Below, piece after piece: positions 51,865 through 59,034 of a stretch of 64,000 bases of DNA. The position numbers were made by a program, and so were the translations under genes. Source of the stretch: Ancylobacter amanitiformis. Its GTDB lineage: Bacteria; Pseudomonadota; Alphaproteobacteria; Rhizobiales; Xanthobacteraceae. Position 1 is the stretch's first letter; each line of letters opens with the position of its first letter. The stretch spans positions 372,001-436,000 of the forward strand of contig NZ_JAUSVR010000002.1 of NCBI RefSeq assembly GCF_030814815.1, read 5' to 3'. The notes beneath the pieces were generated by a model. The model made no database searches. It was not told the DNA's origin and saw only the letters and a list, made by a program, of their open reading frames with translations.

Positions 51865-51870
51865 GGGGGC

Positions 51871-51895
51871 GTCCTCTCCGCGTCAGGGAGAGGAC
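51871..51895. terminator. Hairpin between convergent fbiC and luciferase-like gene
   Basis: Inverted repeat GTCCTCTCC-7-GGAGAGGAC followed by CTTCT. It lies in the short convergent gap and may end both transcripts. The core CCTCTCC resembles the dispersed repeat family of this region. Confidence 0.45.
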
Positions 51896-51902
51896 CTTCT
51901 GG

Positions 51903-52850
51903 CTATTTCCGCAGCAGCGGCAGCACCTCATGGGCGAGAAGGTCGATCTGCTCCTTCTCGTAGCGCCACGGCACGAAGACGATCTTCTTCACGCCAGTCG
52001 CCATATGGGCGGCGATCTGCTCGGCGCATTCGGCGGGGGTGCCGACAATGGCGCTGTCGAAGGTCGAGAGCGAACCCTTGGACAGGTCCCATTCGGCGTT
52101 CAGCCATTCGGTCATCTTTGGCATGCCGACCTCGCGCGGGCCGACATAGATCGGCAGCTGGTTGAGGCTGTAGAGGTCGGCGGGGTCGCGGCCGGCTTCC
52201 TCGGCATAGGCCGATATCTTCGCCCAGGACTCGCGATAGGCCTCGGGCGTGTAGAAATAGGTCAGCCAGCCGTCGCCCTTGGTGGCGGCGCGCTTGAGCA
52301 CCACGTCGACATAGCCGCCGATGAGGATCGGCGGGTGCGGCTTCTGCACGGGCTTGGGGAACATCACCGCATTGCGCAGGTTCAGCTCGTCCCATTCACC
52401 GGTGACGGAATCCTCGGTCCACAGCCGCTTCAATATGTCGAGGTTGCGGTCCATGATCTTGCCGCGCCGTTCATAGGCAATACCGACAGCATCGAATTCG
52501 CGCTTGTACCAGCCCACCGCCGCGCCGAGCATCAGCCGGCCGTTGGAGATCAGGTCGAGCGAGGACAGCTGCTTGGCCAGGATGACCGGATTGCGCAGCG
52601 GCAGCACCAGCACGCCGGTGCCGATCTTGATGGTCTTGGTCCGCGCCGCCACCGCGGTCAGCAGCGACAGCGAGTCGATGATCGGGAAATGCGGATCGGT
52701 GCCGAGCAGGATGTGATCCCACACCCAGAGCGAGGAGAATCCCAGTTCCTCCATGCGCACGCCATAGTCGATCAGCGCCCCCGCGTCCGGCAACTCGGGG
52801 AAGCGGGTGAAATTGCGCATCGCGACGCCGAAGGAGACGGGAGCGGGCAT
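51903..52850 (-). CDS. LLM-class (luciferase-like) flavin/F420-dependent oxidoreductase
   Basis: A 315-residue TIM-barrel protein of the bacterial luciferase-like superfamily. Family features are YGVRMEELGFSSLWVWDHILLG, TGVLVLPLRNPVILAKQLSSLDLISNGRLMLGAAVGWYKREFDAVG, and a KPHPPILIGGY segment before the C-terminal half. The GWYKREFDA pattern is that of the F420-dependent type rather than two-component FMN monooxygenases. No FMN reductase gene is nearby, while a full F420 system is. It is therefore the best candidate for the F420H2-using enzyme of this cluster. The reaction and substrate are unknown. It is first on its strand after the CoA-transferase pair. Confidence 0.87.
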   Translation of the reverse strand: MPAPVSFGVAMRNFTRFPELPDAGALIDYGVRMEELGFSSLWVWDHILLGTDPHFPIIDSLSLLTAVAARTKTIKIGTGVLVLPLRNPVILAKQLSSLDLISNGRLMLGAAVGWYKREFDAVGIAYERRGKIMDRNLDILKRLWTEDSVTGEWDELNLRNAVMFPKPVQKPHPPILIGGYVDVVLKRAATKGDGWLTYFYTPEAYRESWAKISAYAEEAGRDPADLYSLNQLPIYVGPREVGMPKMTEWLNAEWDLSKGSLSTFDSAIVGTPAECAEQIAAHMATGVKKIVFVPWRYEKEQIDLLAHEVLPLLRK

Positions 52851-52868
52851 GGGGCGACCTTCTTCTCA

Positions 52869-52977
52869 CCTCTCCCCGTCGGGCAGAGGTCGCCGCGTCG
52901 CGGCGGGTGAGGGGGCGTACGATTGCGGAGCAAAGGAAGAACCCTCACTCCAACCCTCTCCCCGACGGGGAGAGGGA
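52869..52977. repeat. Dispersed CCTCTCCCC repeat, fourth copy
   Basis: The same composite element as at 33628, here with a degenerate first palindrome (CCTCTCCCCGTCGGGCAGAGG), then GCGGGTGAGGGGGC, GATTGCGGAGC and a perfect CCCTCTCCCC-GAC-GGGGAGAGGG end. It separates the luciferase-like and CoA-transferase genes. Confidence 0.85.
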
Positions 52978-52984
52978 GAAGGAA

Positions 52985-53818
52985 CTAAGCCGTGTAGAGC
53001 CGCTGCGGGTCGAGCTCGCGCAGGATGGACAGTTCGAGTTCGGTCGGCGGCTCGGTGACGGGCGCATCGGCCGGCACCGGCAGATCGAAGCCGGTATTGG
53101 CCTTGATCGCCTGCGCGGTGACGCCGGGATGCAGCGCCAGCACCGTCATGGCCTTCGTCACCGCATCGAAACCCATGATGCCGAGATCGGTGACGACGCG
53201 GAACATGCCGCCCGCCGGCAGCCCGGCCTGCGCCCGCGTGTCGCCGCCGTCGAGGAAGCCCGGCGAGGTGATGAAATCGACCTTTTCCACGAAACGGCGC
53301 TTCTCGTGCTTCATGGCGACGATCATGTCGGCGAGGGAGGCGATGTCGTTGCCCCCGCCAGTGCCGGGCAGGCGGATCTTCGGGTGCGCGGGGTCGCCGA
53401 TGAAGGAGGAGTTCAGATTTCCGAAGCGGTCGATCTGCGCGCCGCCCATGAAACCGACATCGACATAGCCGCGCTGCAGCATCAAGAGCACCTCGGTGAT
53501 CGAGACCAGCATGTTGGCGCGCCGCGTGCAGCGCTGCTCGTTGGTGGAAGGCGGCAGCTTGCCGGCCTCGACGAACGGGCCGATCACCCCGCCCTCGAAC
53601 AGGATGGTGAGGCCGGGCGCGCGGGTCTTCTGCGCGAGGATTGCCGCCAGCAGCGGAATGCCGACCCCGGCGAACACGGTCTGGCCTTCCTTCAGGAGCC
53701 GCGCGCTCATGACCGCCAGCAGTTCGGAGGCGGTGTAGGCAGGCGGTGCGTCAGGGGCAGGCAGTGCGTCAGGCGCCTGGATACGCGCGGGAGCGTCGAG
53801 CGCGGAATCAGTCGTCAT
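52985..53818 (-). CDS. CoA-transferase, beta subunit
   Basis: A 277-residue beta subunit of a family I CoA-transferase, closest in style to glutaconate-type and IpdB-like proteins. After an Ala/Pro-rich N-terminus it shows YTASELLAVMSARLLKEGQTVFAGVGIPLLAA, then TILFEGGVIGPF, where the glutamate sits at the place of the active-site residue. MGGAQIDRFGNLNSSFIG and GTGGGNDIASLADMIVAMKHEKRRFVEKVDFITSPGF follow. It overlaps the alpha-subunit gene by 11 bp; the start ATG is inside that gene. It would either move CoA onto a dicarboxylic acid or, like IpdAB, cleave a ring of a CoA ester. Confidence 0.88.
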   Translation of the reverse strand: MTTDSALDAPARIQAPDALPAPDAPPAYTASELLAVMSARLLKEGQTVFAGVGIPLLAAILAQKTRAPGLTILFEGGVIGPFVEAGKLPPSTNEQRCTRRANMLVSITEVLLMLQRGYVDVGFMGGAQIDRFGNLNSSFIGDPAHPKIRLPGTGGGNDIASLADMIVAMKHEKRRFVEKVDFITSPGFLDGGDTRAQAGLPAGGMFRVVTDLGIMGFDAVTKAMTVLALHPGVTAQAIKANTGFDLPVPADAPVTEPPTELELSILRELDPQRLYTA

Positions 53819-54803
53819 GAATGGCACTCCCGCGGCGCTGGGCGTCGATCAGCTCGGCCATGCCGATGCGGCTGAGATAGTCCGCCCAGGTCTTCGGCTC
53901 GTGATAGAAGCGCTCGAGATAGTCCCGCGCCCCGGCTTCCGGGTCGCGCGCGGTCATCTGCGCATACATGTCCATGTGGCTGTAGAACGGCTCGTAGAGC
54001 CCGTAGCACTCGTGCGGGGCGCAGCCGAACGGCACTTCGACCACGGCGTCGACGGTGAAGAAGCCGATCTTGGTCTGGTCCGGCTGGCGGCGGATCTGCT
54101 CGTTGGACACTACCCGCTCGGTGGTGAGGATCACCTTGTTGGCGGCCATCGCGATGTCGATGTCCATGAAGGTGAGCCCGTCGAGCTGGGCGTTGCCATA
54201 GGGGTCGCAGCGCTGCACATGGATGATGGCGACATCCGGGTTCAGCGCCGGCACCAGCAGCAGCGTCTCGCCGGTGAACGGGCACTCCATGGTCTTGGCG
54301 GCCGCAAAAGCGGGGTCCGCCGGCCCGGCGCTGCCGCCGCTCACCCGGCCCAGCACGTCCGAACCCAGCATGGAACGCATCGGCAGGAAGGGCACGCCCA
54401 TGGCGCCGGCGCGGTAGCGCAGCCCCATGGCCATGTGGCTCCATTCCTCGAAGCGGGCACGCCCGCTCTCGGTGTAGGCGCGCATCACTTTCGAGACGCC
54501 CCAGACGATGCCCTGGCTGAACCAGCTCGTGATGAGGTGTTGCGACAGCCCCGAGGCGTAGAAGATGTCGCCCTCGGTCGACATGATCGAGCGCGAGACG
54601 GTGAGGCCTCGCTTCTGTGCCCGCACCAGCGCCCAGATCATGGCAAAGGGCGTGCGTGAGGCGGTGCAGCCGCCGACCGCGAGGTGGTCGCCGTCCTGCA
54701 CCAACTTTGCTGCCTCCTCCAGCGACATCACCTTGTCGCGCAGGCTGCGGTCACGCGCCTTGGTGCGCTGGCGGAGTTCGGAATAGGCGAGGGGCATCGT
54801 CAC
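53808..54803 (-). CDS. CoA-transferase, alpha subunit
   Basis: A 331-residue alpha subunit matching the glutaconate CoA-transferase A/IpdA type. Visible blocks are DKVMSLEEAAKLVQDGDHLAVGGCTASRTPFAMIWALVR, VSRSIMSTEGDIFYASGL, VPALNPDVAIIHVQRCDPYGNAQLDGLTFMDIDIAMAANKVILTTE and a DYLERFYHEPKTWADYLSRIG tail. The start is a GTG with GAGGAG 6 nt before; an ATG two codons later is possible. It follows the PLP-enzyme gene by about 10 bp and precedes the beta gene with overlap, so the three are co-expressed. Confidence 0.9.
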   Translation of the reverse strand: MTMPLAYSELRQRTKARDRSLRDKVMSLEEAAKLVQDGDHLAVGGCTASRTPFAMIWALVRAQKRGLTVSRSIMSTEGDIFYASGLSQHLITSWFSQGIVWGVSKVMRAYTESGRARFEEWSHMAMGLRYRAGAMGVPFLPMRSMLGSDVLGRVSGGSAGPADPAFAAAKTMECPFTGETLLLVPALNPDVAIIHVQRCDPYGNAQLDGLTFMDIDIAMAANKVILTTERVVSNEQIRRQPDQTKIGFFTVDAVVEVPFGCAPHECYGLYEPFYSHMDMYAQMTARDPEAGARDYLERFYHEPKTWADYLSRIGMAELIDAQRRGSAIHDD

Positions 54804-54813
54804 AAGCGGCTCC

Positions 54814-56307
54814 TCACGCGGCGTCGGCGATGCCGACATCGCGGTTCATGCGGTCGATCATTTCGTCGAAAACGGGCAGATGGGCGGCGAGGCCCTTCCA
54901 GAAGCCCTGATGCCGGCGGCGCTCGAAATCCTCGACCGAAATGCCCTGCTGCTCGACCCAGGTATAGTAACCGAGGTTGAACACGCGCTGGCGTGCCCGA
55001 TGGTCCAGTTCCAGCACATGGTCGGCATCGCCGCCCAGCAGATGCTGGCCGAACGCCTCCGCCGCATCGATGCGGTCGTAGCTGCCGCCCTTGCGGGCGA
55101 GGTGCTGGGCGCGCTCGCTGCCATACAGCGCGGCGCCGTCGGTCGCGACGGTGATGATCACGTCATTGGCGCCAAGGTCGAGCCGGCGCGCGGTCTTGAT
55201 TGCCGCCAGCACATTGCCGATGCCCGACAGGCCGAGCTGGGACAGGCCCTCGATGGTCGCGGCATCGATGCCGCGCCGCTCCGTGAGATAGGCGCGCCCG
55301 GCCTCCGAGCCGAACAGCAGCGCGAGATCGTCGGTCGCCACGTCCGACACGCCAGCGATCATGTCGGTATTGGTGACGTTATGGATGAGCGGCACGTGCT
55401 TGTCGCCGATGCCCTGGATATTGTGCTCGCCGAAGCCGTTATAGAGCAGCGTCGGGCACTCGACCGGCTCCATGGCGACGATGCGGGCGCCGTAGCGCTC
55501 CTTCAGCCAGTCGCCCGCCCCGATCGTGCCGGCCGAGCCGGTGCCGGCCACGAAGGCGGCGAGGCTGAGCGTGCCGGAGGCATTCAGCGCCTCGAACAGC
55601 GTGCCCGCCGCCGCGCCGGTGATGGCGTAATGGGCGAGGTAGTTGGGGAATTCGGAGAACTGGTTGAGGATGAAGTTCTCCTCGTCCCGCGCCATCTGCG
55701 CGCAGGCGTCGTAGATCTCCTTCACGTTCGATTCCGTGCCCGGCGTGCGCACGATGTCGGACGGGTCCGTTACCCACTGGCCCAGCCAGTCGAAGCGTTC
55801 GGCGCTCATGCCGCCCGGCAGCACGGCAACGCCGCGGCAGCCGAGAATGCGCGAGATGGCGACGCCCCCCCGGCAGTAATTGCCGGTGGAGGGCCACACC
55901 GCCCGGTGGCGGGTGGGATCGAACATGCCGGAAACCAGGCGCGGGGCGAGGCAGGCATAGGCCGCCAGCACCTTATGGGCGTGGATCATCGGAAAATGCC
56001 GGCCCTGCAGCACCACGATGCGGGCGGCAACGCCGGTCACGCTGGCCGGCAGCTCGATGAAGGACGGCACGCTGGCCCCGCCCACGGTCATTGCATTGTT
56101 GAACCAGTGCACGCCGAACAGGTTTCGCCCATCGGGCGCGTTCCTGTCCGCTTCCGCCGCGCGGCGGCGGGCGGCGGGCGGCATGGTGTCCGGCGCGGCC
56201 AGCTCGGAAAAGCGCGGCAGTACGATGCCGCGCTCGCGCAGATGCGCCACCGTGGCGACATAGGCGCCGGGGTCGACGACGCGGGAGGGGAGGGCGAAGG
56301 GGTTCAT
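54814..56307 (-). CDS. PLP-dependent enzyme, tryptophan-synthase-beta fold
   Basis: A 497-residue fold type II PLP protein. The probable Schiff-base lysine is in MIHAHKVLAAYACL, the asparagine/glycine loop is PSTGNYCRGGVAISRILGCRG and the phosphate-binding glycine loop is GTGSAGTIGAGDWLKERYG. Compared with cysteine synthase it has a longer N-terminus and a C-terminal extension of about 120 residues. Members catalyse beta- or gamma-eliminations and replacements such as serine/threonine deamination. A role in removing nitrogen from a ring-opened amino acid would fit its operon partners, but is inference. Confidence 0.85.
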   Translation of the reverse strand: MNPFALPSRVVDPGAYVATVAHLRERGIVLPRFSELAAPDTMPPAARRRAAEADRNAPDGRNLFGVHWFNNAMTVGGASVPSFIELPASVTGVAARIVVLQGRHFPMIHAHKVLAAYACLAPRLVSGMFDPTRHRAVWPSTGNYCRGGVAISRILGCRGVAVLPGGMSAERFDWLGQWVTDPSDIVRTPGTESNVKEIYDACAQMARDEENFILNQFSEFPNYLAHYAITGAAAGTLFEALNASGTLSLAAFVAGTGSAGTIGAGDWLKERYGARIVAMEPVECPTLLYNGFGEHNIQGIGDKHVPLIHNVTNTDMIAGVSDVATDDLALLFGSEAGRAYLTERRGIDAATIEGLSQLGLSGIGNVLAAIKTARRLDLGANDVIITVATDGAALYGSERAQHLARKGGSYDRIDAAEAFGQHLLGGDADHVLELDHRARQRVFNLGYYTWVEQQGISVEDFERRRHQGFWKGLAAHLPVFDEMIDRMNRDVGIADAA

Positions 56308-56357
56308 GCGGACTCGCAGGCTCGTGCCGGCGCCGACTATGGCGCATCAACGATTTT

Positions 56358-56375
56358 CTATGATACTAATCATAG
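56358..56375. promoter_or_regulatory. Palindromic operator candidate
   Basis: CTATGAT-ACTA-ATCATAG has perfect 7-bp arms and lies about 50 bp before the start of the PLP-enzyme operon. Its A/T-rich character contrasts with the surroundings, as expected of a repressor site over a promoter. Confidence 0.45.
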
Positions 56376-56538
56376 GACCAATGATGTAAATTCCTATTTG
56401 TGCTCAATGCTCGTGATCGTCCGGTGTGCGTCAATTTTATGCACGGGGCGCCAAACTTGCAGGCAGGTTCGGCCCATCTCCGGCTCGCACCGGGGGCGCG
56501 GAAAGCCGGCGCGCACGGGGGCGGGTCCATCGTCGCGC

Positions 56539-56555
56539 TTGGCACGGGCGTTGCT
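56539..56555 (+). promoter_or_regulatory. Sigma-54 promoter of the coxG-S-M-like operon
   Basis: TTGGCAC-GGGCG-TTGCT is an exact match to the RpoN consensus TGGCAC-N5-TTGCW with GG-N10-GC spacing. It lies about 85 bp before the coxG-like start codon and points toward it. The AT-rich segment 150-190 bp upstream would be a natural place for an enhancer-binding activator. Confidence 0.65.
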
Positions 56556-56639
56556 GCATGCCGGCGACATTCAGGTGCGCCGCGCCGGCTCGCCTCTCGG
56601 CAAGGCAATGGAAGGCTCGATGCAGACTCAAGGTGGATC

Positions 56640-57110
56640 ATGGACCTGACCGGCTCCCAGCGCATCGAGGCCCCGCGCGAGGCGGTGTGGCGCGCGCTCA
56701 ATGATGCGGATGTGCTGCGCCGGTGCATTCCCGGCTGCCAGGAACTGGTGCAGGCCTCGCCAACCGAGTTCGTCGCGAAGGTGGTGCTGAAGATCGGCCC
56801 GGTGAAGGCCACCTTCGCCGGCGCCGTGACGCTCTCCGCGCTGGATCCGCCGAACGCCTACCACATTGCCGGCGAGGGGCAGGGCGGCGTCGCCGGCTTC
56901 GCCAAGGGCGGCGCGAAAGTGTGGCTGGTGGAGGAGGAGGGCGCCACCATCCTGCATTACGAGGCGCAGGCCAATGTCGGCGGCAAGATCGCCCAGCTCG
57001 GCGCGCGGTTGATCGACAGCACGTCGAAGAAGCTGGCCGGAGAGTTTTTCGGCGCCTTCAGCCGCGTGGTGTCGCCCGCGCCAGCCGATTCCGTCGCCCA
57101 CGTCGAATGA
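56640..57110 (+). CDS. CoxG-like SRPBCC protein
   Basis: A 156-residue SRPBCC (Bet v1-like) protein of the CO-dehydrogenase subunit G family. It shows [32 protein letters not shown], a [26 protein letters not shown] block and [24 protein letters not shown]. It lacks the hydrophobic C-terminal anchor present in CoxG and in the fused version at 45 kb. Such proteins assist or localise molybdenum hydroxylases, some by delivering a quinone. It leads an operon with the small and medium subunit genes. Confidence 0.9.
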   Translation: MDLTGSQRIEAPREAVWRALNDADVLRRCIPGCQELVQASPTEFVAKVVLKIGPVKATFAGAVTLSALDPPNAYHIAGEGQGGVAGFAKGGAKVWLVEEEGATILHYEAQANVGGKIAQLGARLIDSTSKKLAGEFFGAFSRVVSPAPADSVAHVE

Positions 57111-57157
57111 GCCGCGCCAGTGCTGGCGCAACCGCAGAGCCGACCGGGAGCAGGCCG

Positions 57158-57661
57158 ATGCAGACCCTTACCCTCACCGTCAACGGCGCCGCCGTGACGC
57201 TCACGCTCGACGAGCGCACGCTGCTGGTCGAGCTGCTGCGCGATCGGCTGCGGCTCACCGGCACGCATGTCGGCTGCGATACCAGCCAGTGCGGCGCCTG
57301 CACCGTGCATCTCGACGGGGTCGCGGTGAAATCCTGCGCCGTGCTCGCCGTGCAGGCCGAGGGAGCGGAAATCCTCACCATCGAGGGGATCGGCAGCGCC
57401 GAGCACCTGCACCCGATGCAGGCGGCGTTTCGCGAGCATCACGGCCTGCAATGCGGCTTCTGCACGCCGGGCATGATCATGGCCGGAATCGACATCGCCA
57501 GCCGCCACGGCCCTGCGCCGGACGAGCCGACGGTGCGCGCGGAGCTGGAAGGCAATCTCTGCCGCTGCACCGGCTACCACAACATCGTGCTGGCCATTCA
57601 GGCCGGGGCGCGGGCGATGGGCGCCCCGTCGCCTGTCTCCTCGCCCGCCGCGACCGCGTGA
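57158..57661 (+). CDS. Molybdenum hydroxylase 2Fe-2S small subunit (CoxS-like)
   Basis: A 167-residue iron-sulfur subunit. The first cluster motif is [16 protein letters not shown] with a later C in KSCAV; the second is [10 protein letters not shown] and [10 protein letters not shown]. The start follows a GGGAG site; an ATG at 57107 overlapping the coxG-like stop would add 17 residues. No large subunit follows in this operon, so it likely serves the orphan large subunit at 38.8-41.1 kb. Confidence 0.93.
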   Translation: MQTLTLTVNGAAVTLTLDERTLLVELLRDRLRLTGTHVGCDTSQCGACTVHLDGVAVKSCAVLAVQAEGAEILTIEGIGSAEHLHPMQAAFREHHGLQCGFCTPGMIMAGIDIASRHGPAPDEPTVRAELEGNLCRCTGYHNIVLAIQAGARAMGAPSPVSSPAATA

Positions 57662-57674
57662 GGAAGGAGCGATC

Positions 57675-58487
57675 ATGTTTCCCTTCACCTATCACCGGCC
57701 GGTCGAACTCGCCTCCGCCCATGCCCTGCTGGTGGCGAATGAGGAGGCCAAGCTGCTGGCCGGCGGACAGACGCTGATCGCCACGCTGAAGCAGCGCCTC
57801 GCCAGCCCGAGCGACCTGGTCGATCTGGCGCGCGTTCCCGGCCTGACGGGCATCGCGCGCGAGGGCGGGGCGCTCGTTATCGGCGCGATGACCCGCCATG
57901 CCGAGGTGGCCGCGTCGCAGCAGGTCGCGGCGGCCATCCCCGCATTGGCCGATCTGGCGGGGCGGATCGGCGACCCGGCGGTGCGCAATCGCGGCACGCT
58001 CGGCGGTTCGATCGCCAATAACGACCCTTCCGCCGATTATCCCGCCGCTTGCCTCGGCCTCGATGCCACCATCGTCACCGACCGGCGCGAACTGGCGGCG
58101 GGCGACTTCTTCCTCGGCCTGTTCGAGACCGCGCTTGAGCCGGACGAGATCATCCTTTCCGTCCGCTTTCCCATCGGTGGAACGGCGACCTACGCCAAAT
58201 TCGCCAACCCCGCCTCGCGCTACGCCATGGCCGGCGCCTTCCTGTGGAGGGGCGAGGAAGGGGTGCGCGTCGCCATCACCGGTGCCGGGCAGAACGGGGT
58301 GTTCCGCTGGAGCGCGGCGGAGACGGCGCTGGTGGCGGATTTCAGCCCGGCGGCGCTGGTGGATATCGGCCTCGACGGCGACGAGATGATCGCCGACATT
58401 CACGGTTCGGGTGCCTATCGCGCCCATCTCGCCGGCGTTATGACGCGGCGCGCGGTGGCGCGCATCCTTGAGCGAGGTTCCCCGTGA
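57675..58487 (+). CDS. Molybdenum hydroxylase FAD-binding medium subunit (CoxM-like)
   Basis: A 270-residue flavoprotein. It begins FPFTYHRPVELASAHALL and has the FAD motif LAGGQTLIATLKQRLASPSDLVDL, then VRNRGTLGGSIANNDPSADYPAACL. A CoxM-type C-terminal domain with TGAGQNGVFRW follows. It is preceded by GGAAGGAGCG and sits 13 bp after the small-subunit gene. Its stop overlaps the GTG of the ArsC-like gene. Confidence 0.93.
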   Translation: MFPFTYHRPVELASAHALLVANEEAKLLAGGQTLIATLKQRLASPSDLVDLARVPGLTGIAREGGALVIGAMTRHAEVAASQQVAAAIPALADLAGRIGDPAVRNRGTLGGSIANNDPSADYPAACLGLDATIVTDRRELAAGDFFLGLFETALEPDEIILSVRFPIGGTATYAKFANPASRYAMAGAFLWRGEEGVRVAITGAGQNGVFRWSAAETALVADFSPAALVDIGLDGDEMIADIHGSGAYRAHLAGVMTRRAVARILERGSP

Positions 58488-58831
58488 CGGTCACGATCTA
58501 CGGCATCAAGAACTGCGACACGATGAAGAAGGCCCGCGCCTGGCTGGACGCGCACGGCGTCGCCTACGCGTTCCATGACTACAAGTCCGTCGGCATCGAT
58601 GGCGCGCATCTCGCGGACTGGGCCGGCAAGGTGGGCTGGGAGGTGCTGCTGAACCGGGCCGGCACCACCTTTCGCAAGCTCGACGAAGCCGACAAGGCCG
58701 ATATCGACGAGGCGAAGGCGCTCCGGCTGATGCAGGAGCACAATTCGGTCATCAAACGGCCGGTGCTGGAGGCGGATGGCGCGCTGCTGGTCGGCTTCAA
58801 GCCGGAAGCCTACGCGAAACAGTTCGACTGA
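58484..58831 (+). CDS. ArsC/Spx-family thioredoxin-fold protein (YffB-like)
   Basis: A 115-residue protein of the ArsC/YffB family. The N-terminus TIYGIKNCDTMKKARAWLD has the single active-site cysteine, and HDYKSVGIDG, LLNRAGTTFRKL and IKRPVLEADGALLVGF complete the family pattern. It is not a proven arsenate reductase; YffB-type members bind glutathione and their role is unclear. The GTG overlaps the CoxM-like stop, but functional linkage to that operon is doubtful. Confidence 0.88.
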   Translation: MTVTIYGIKNCDTMKKARAWLDAHGVAYAFHDYKSVGIDGAHLADWAGKVGWEVLLNRAGTTFRKLDEADKADIDEAKALRLMQEHNSVIKRPVLEADGALLVGFKPEAYAKQFD

Positions 58832-58855
58832 GGGAAGCCCGGCGATAATTGGAAT

Positions 58856-58943
58856 GTCATCCCGGACGGCCGAAGGTCGATCCGGGATCGCTACCGGAAT
58901 GAAGAACGATCCCGGCTCTCCGCTCCGCTGCGGCCGGGATGAC
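58856..58943. repeat. ATCCCGG-family palindromic element
   Basis: Begins GTCATCCCGGACGGCC and ends GGCCGGGATGAC, with inner copies of GATCCGGGATCG and GATCCCGG. The outer 10-bp arms are perfect complements. It belongs to the same family as the elements at 10363 and 38611. Confidence 0.75.
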
Positions 58944-59034
58944 GGCGAGGGAGGGGCCGGCCCGGACAGCCGGCGCACGTCACAGCGCCCGCCACCCCTT
59001 GATCCCGGGCGGCTTCCCTGCCACATCCGCGCCT

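Larger units (their letters stand above)
56308..56639. other. Divergent control region between the PLP gene and the coxG-like gene
   Basis: About 330 bp without a supported gene. The left third is AT-rich (56350-56405) and holds a palindrome, a further CCTATTTGTGC word and presumably the promoter of the minus-strand operon. The right part is GC-rich and contains a sigma-54 promoter for the plus-strand operon; both sites are listed separately. Confidence 0.6.

Noticed and set aside
58484-58831. Arsenate reductase
   Set aside because: The YffB-type sequence and the lack of any arsenic-resistance gene nearby do not support that function.
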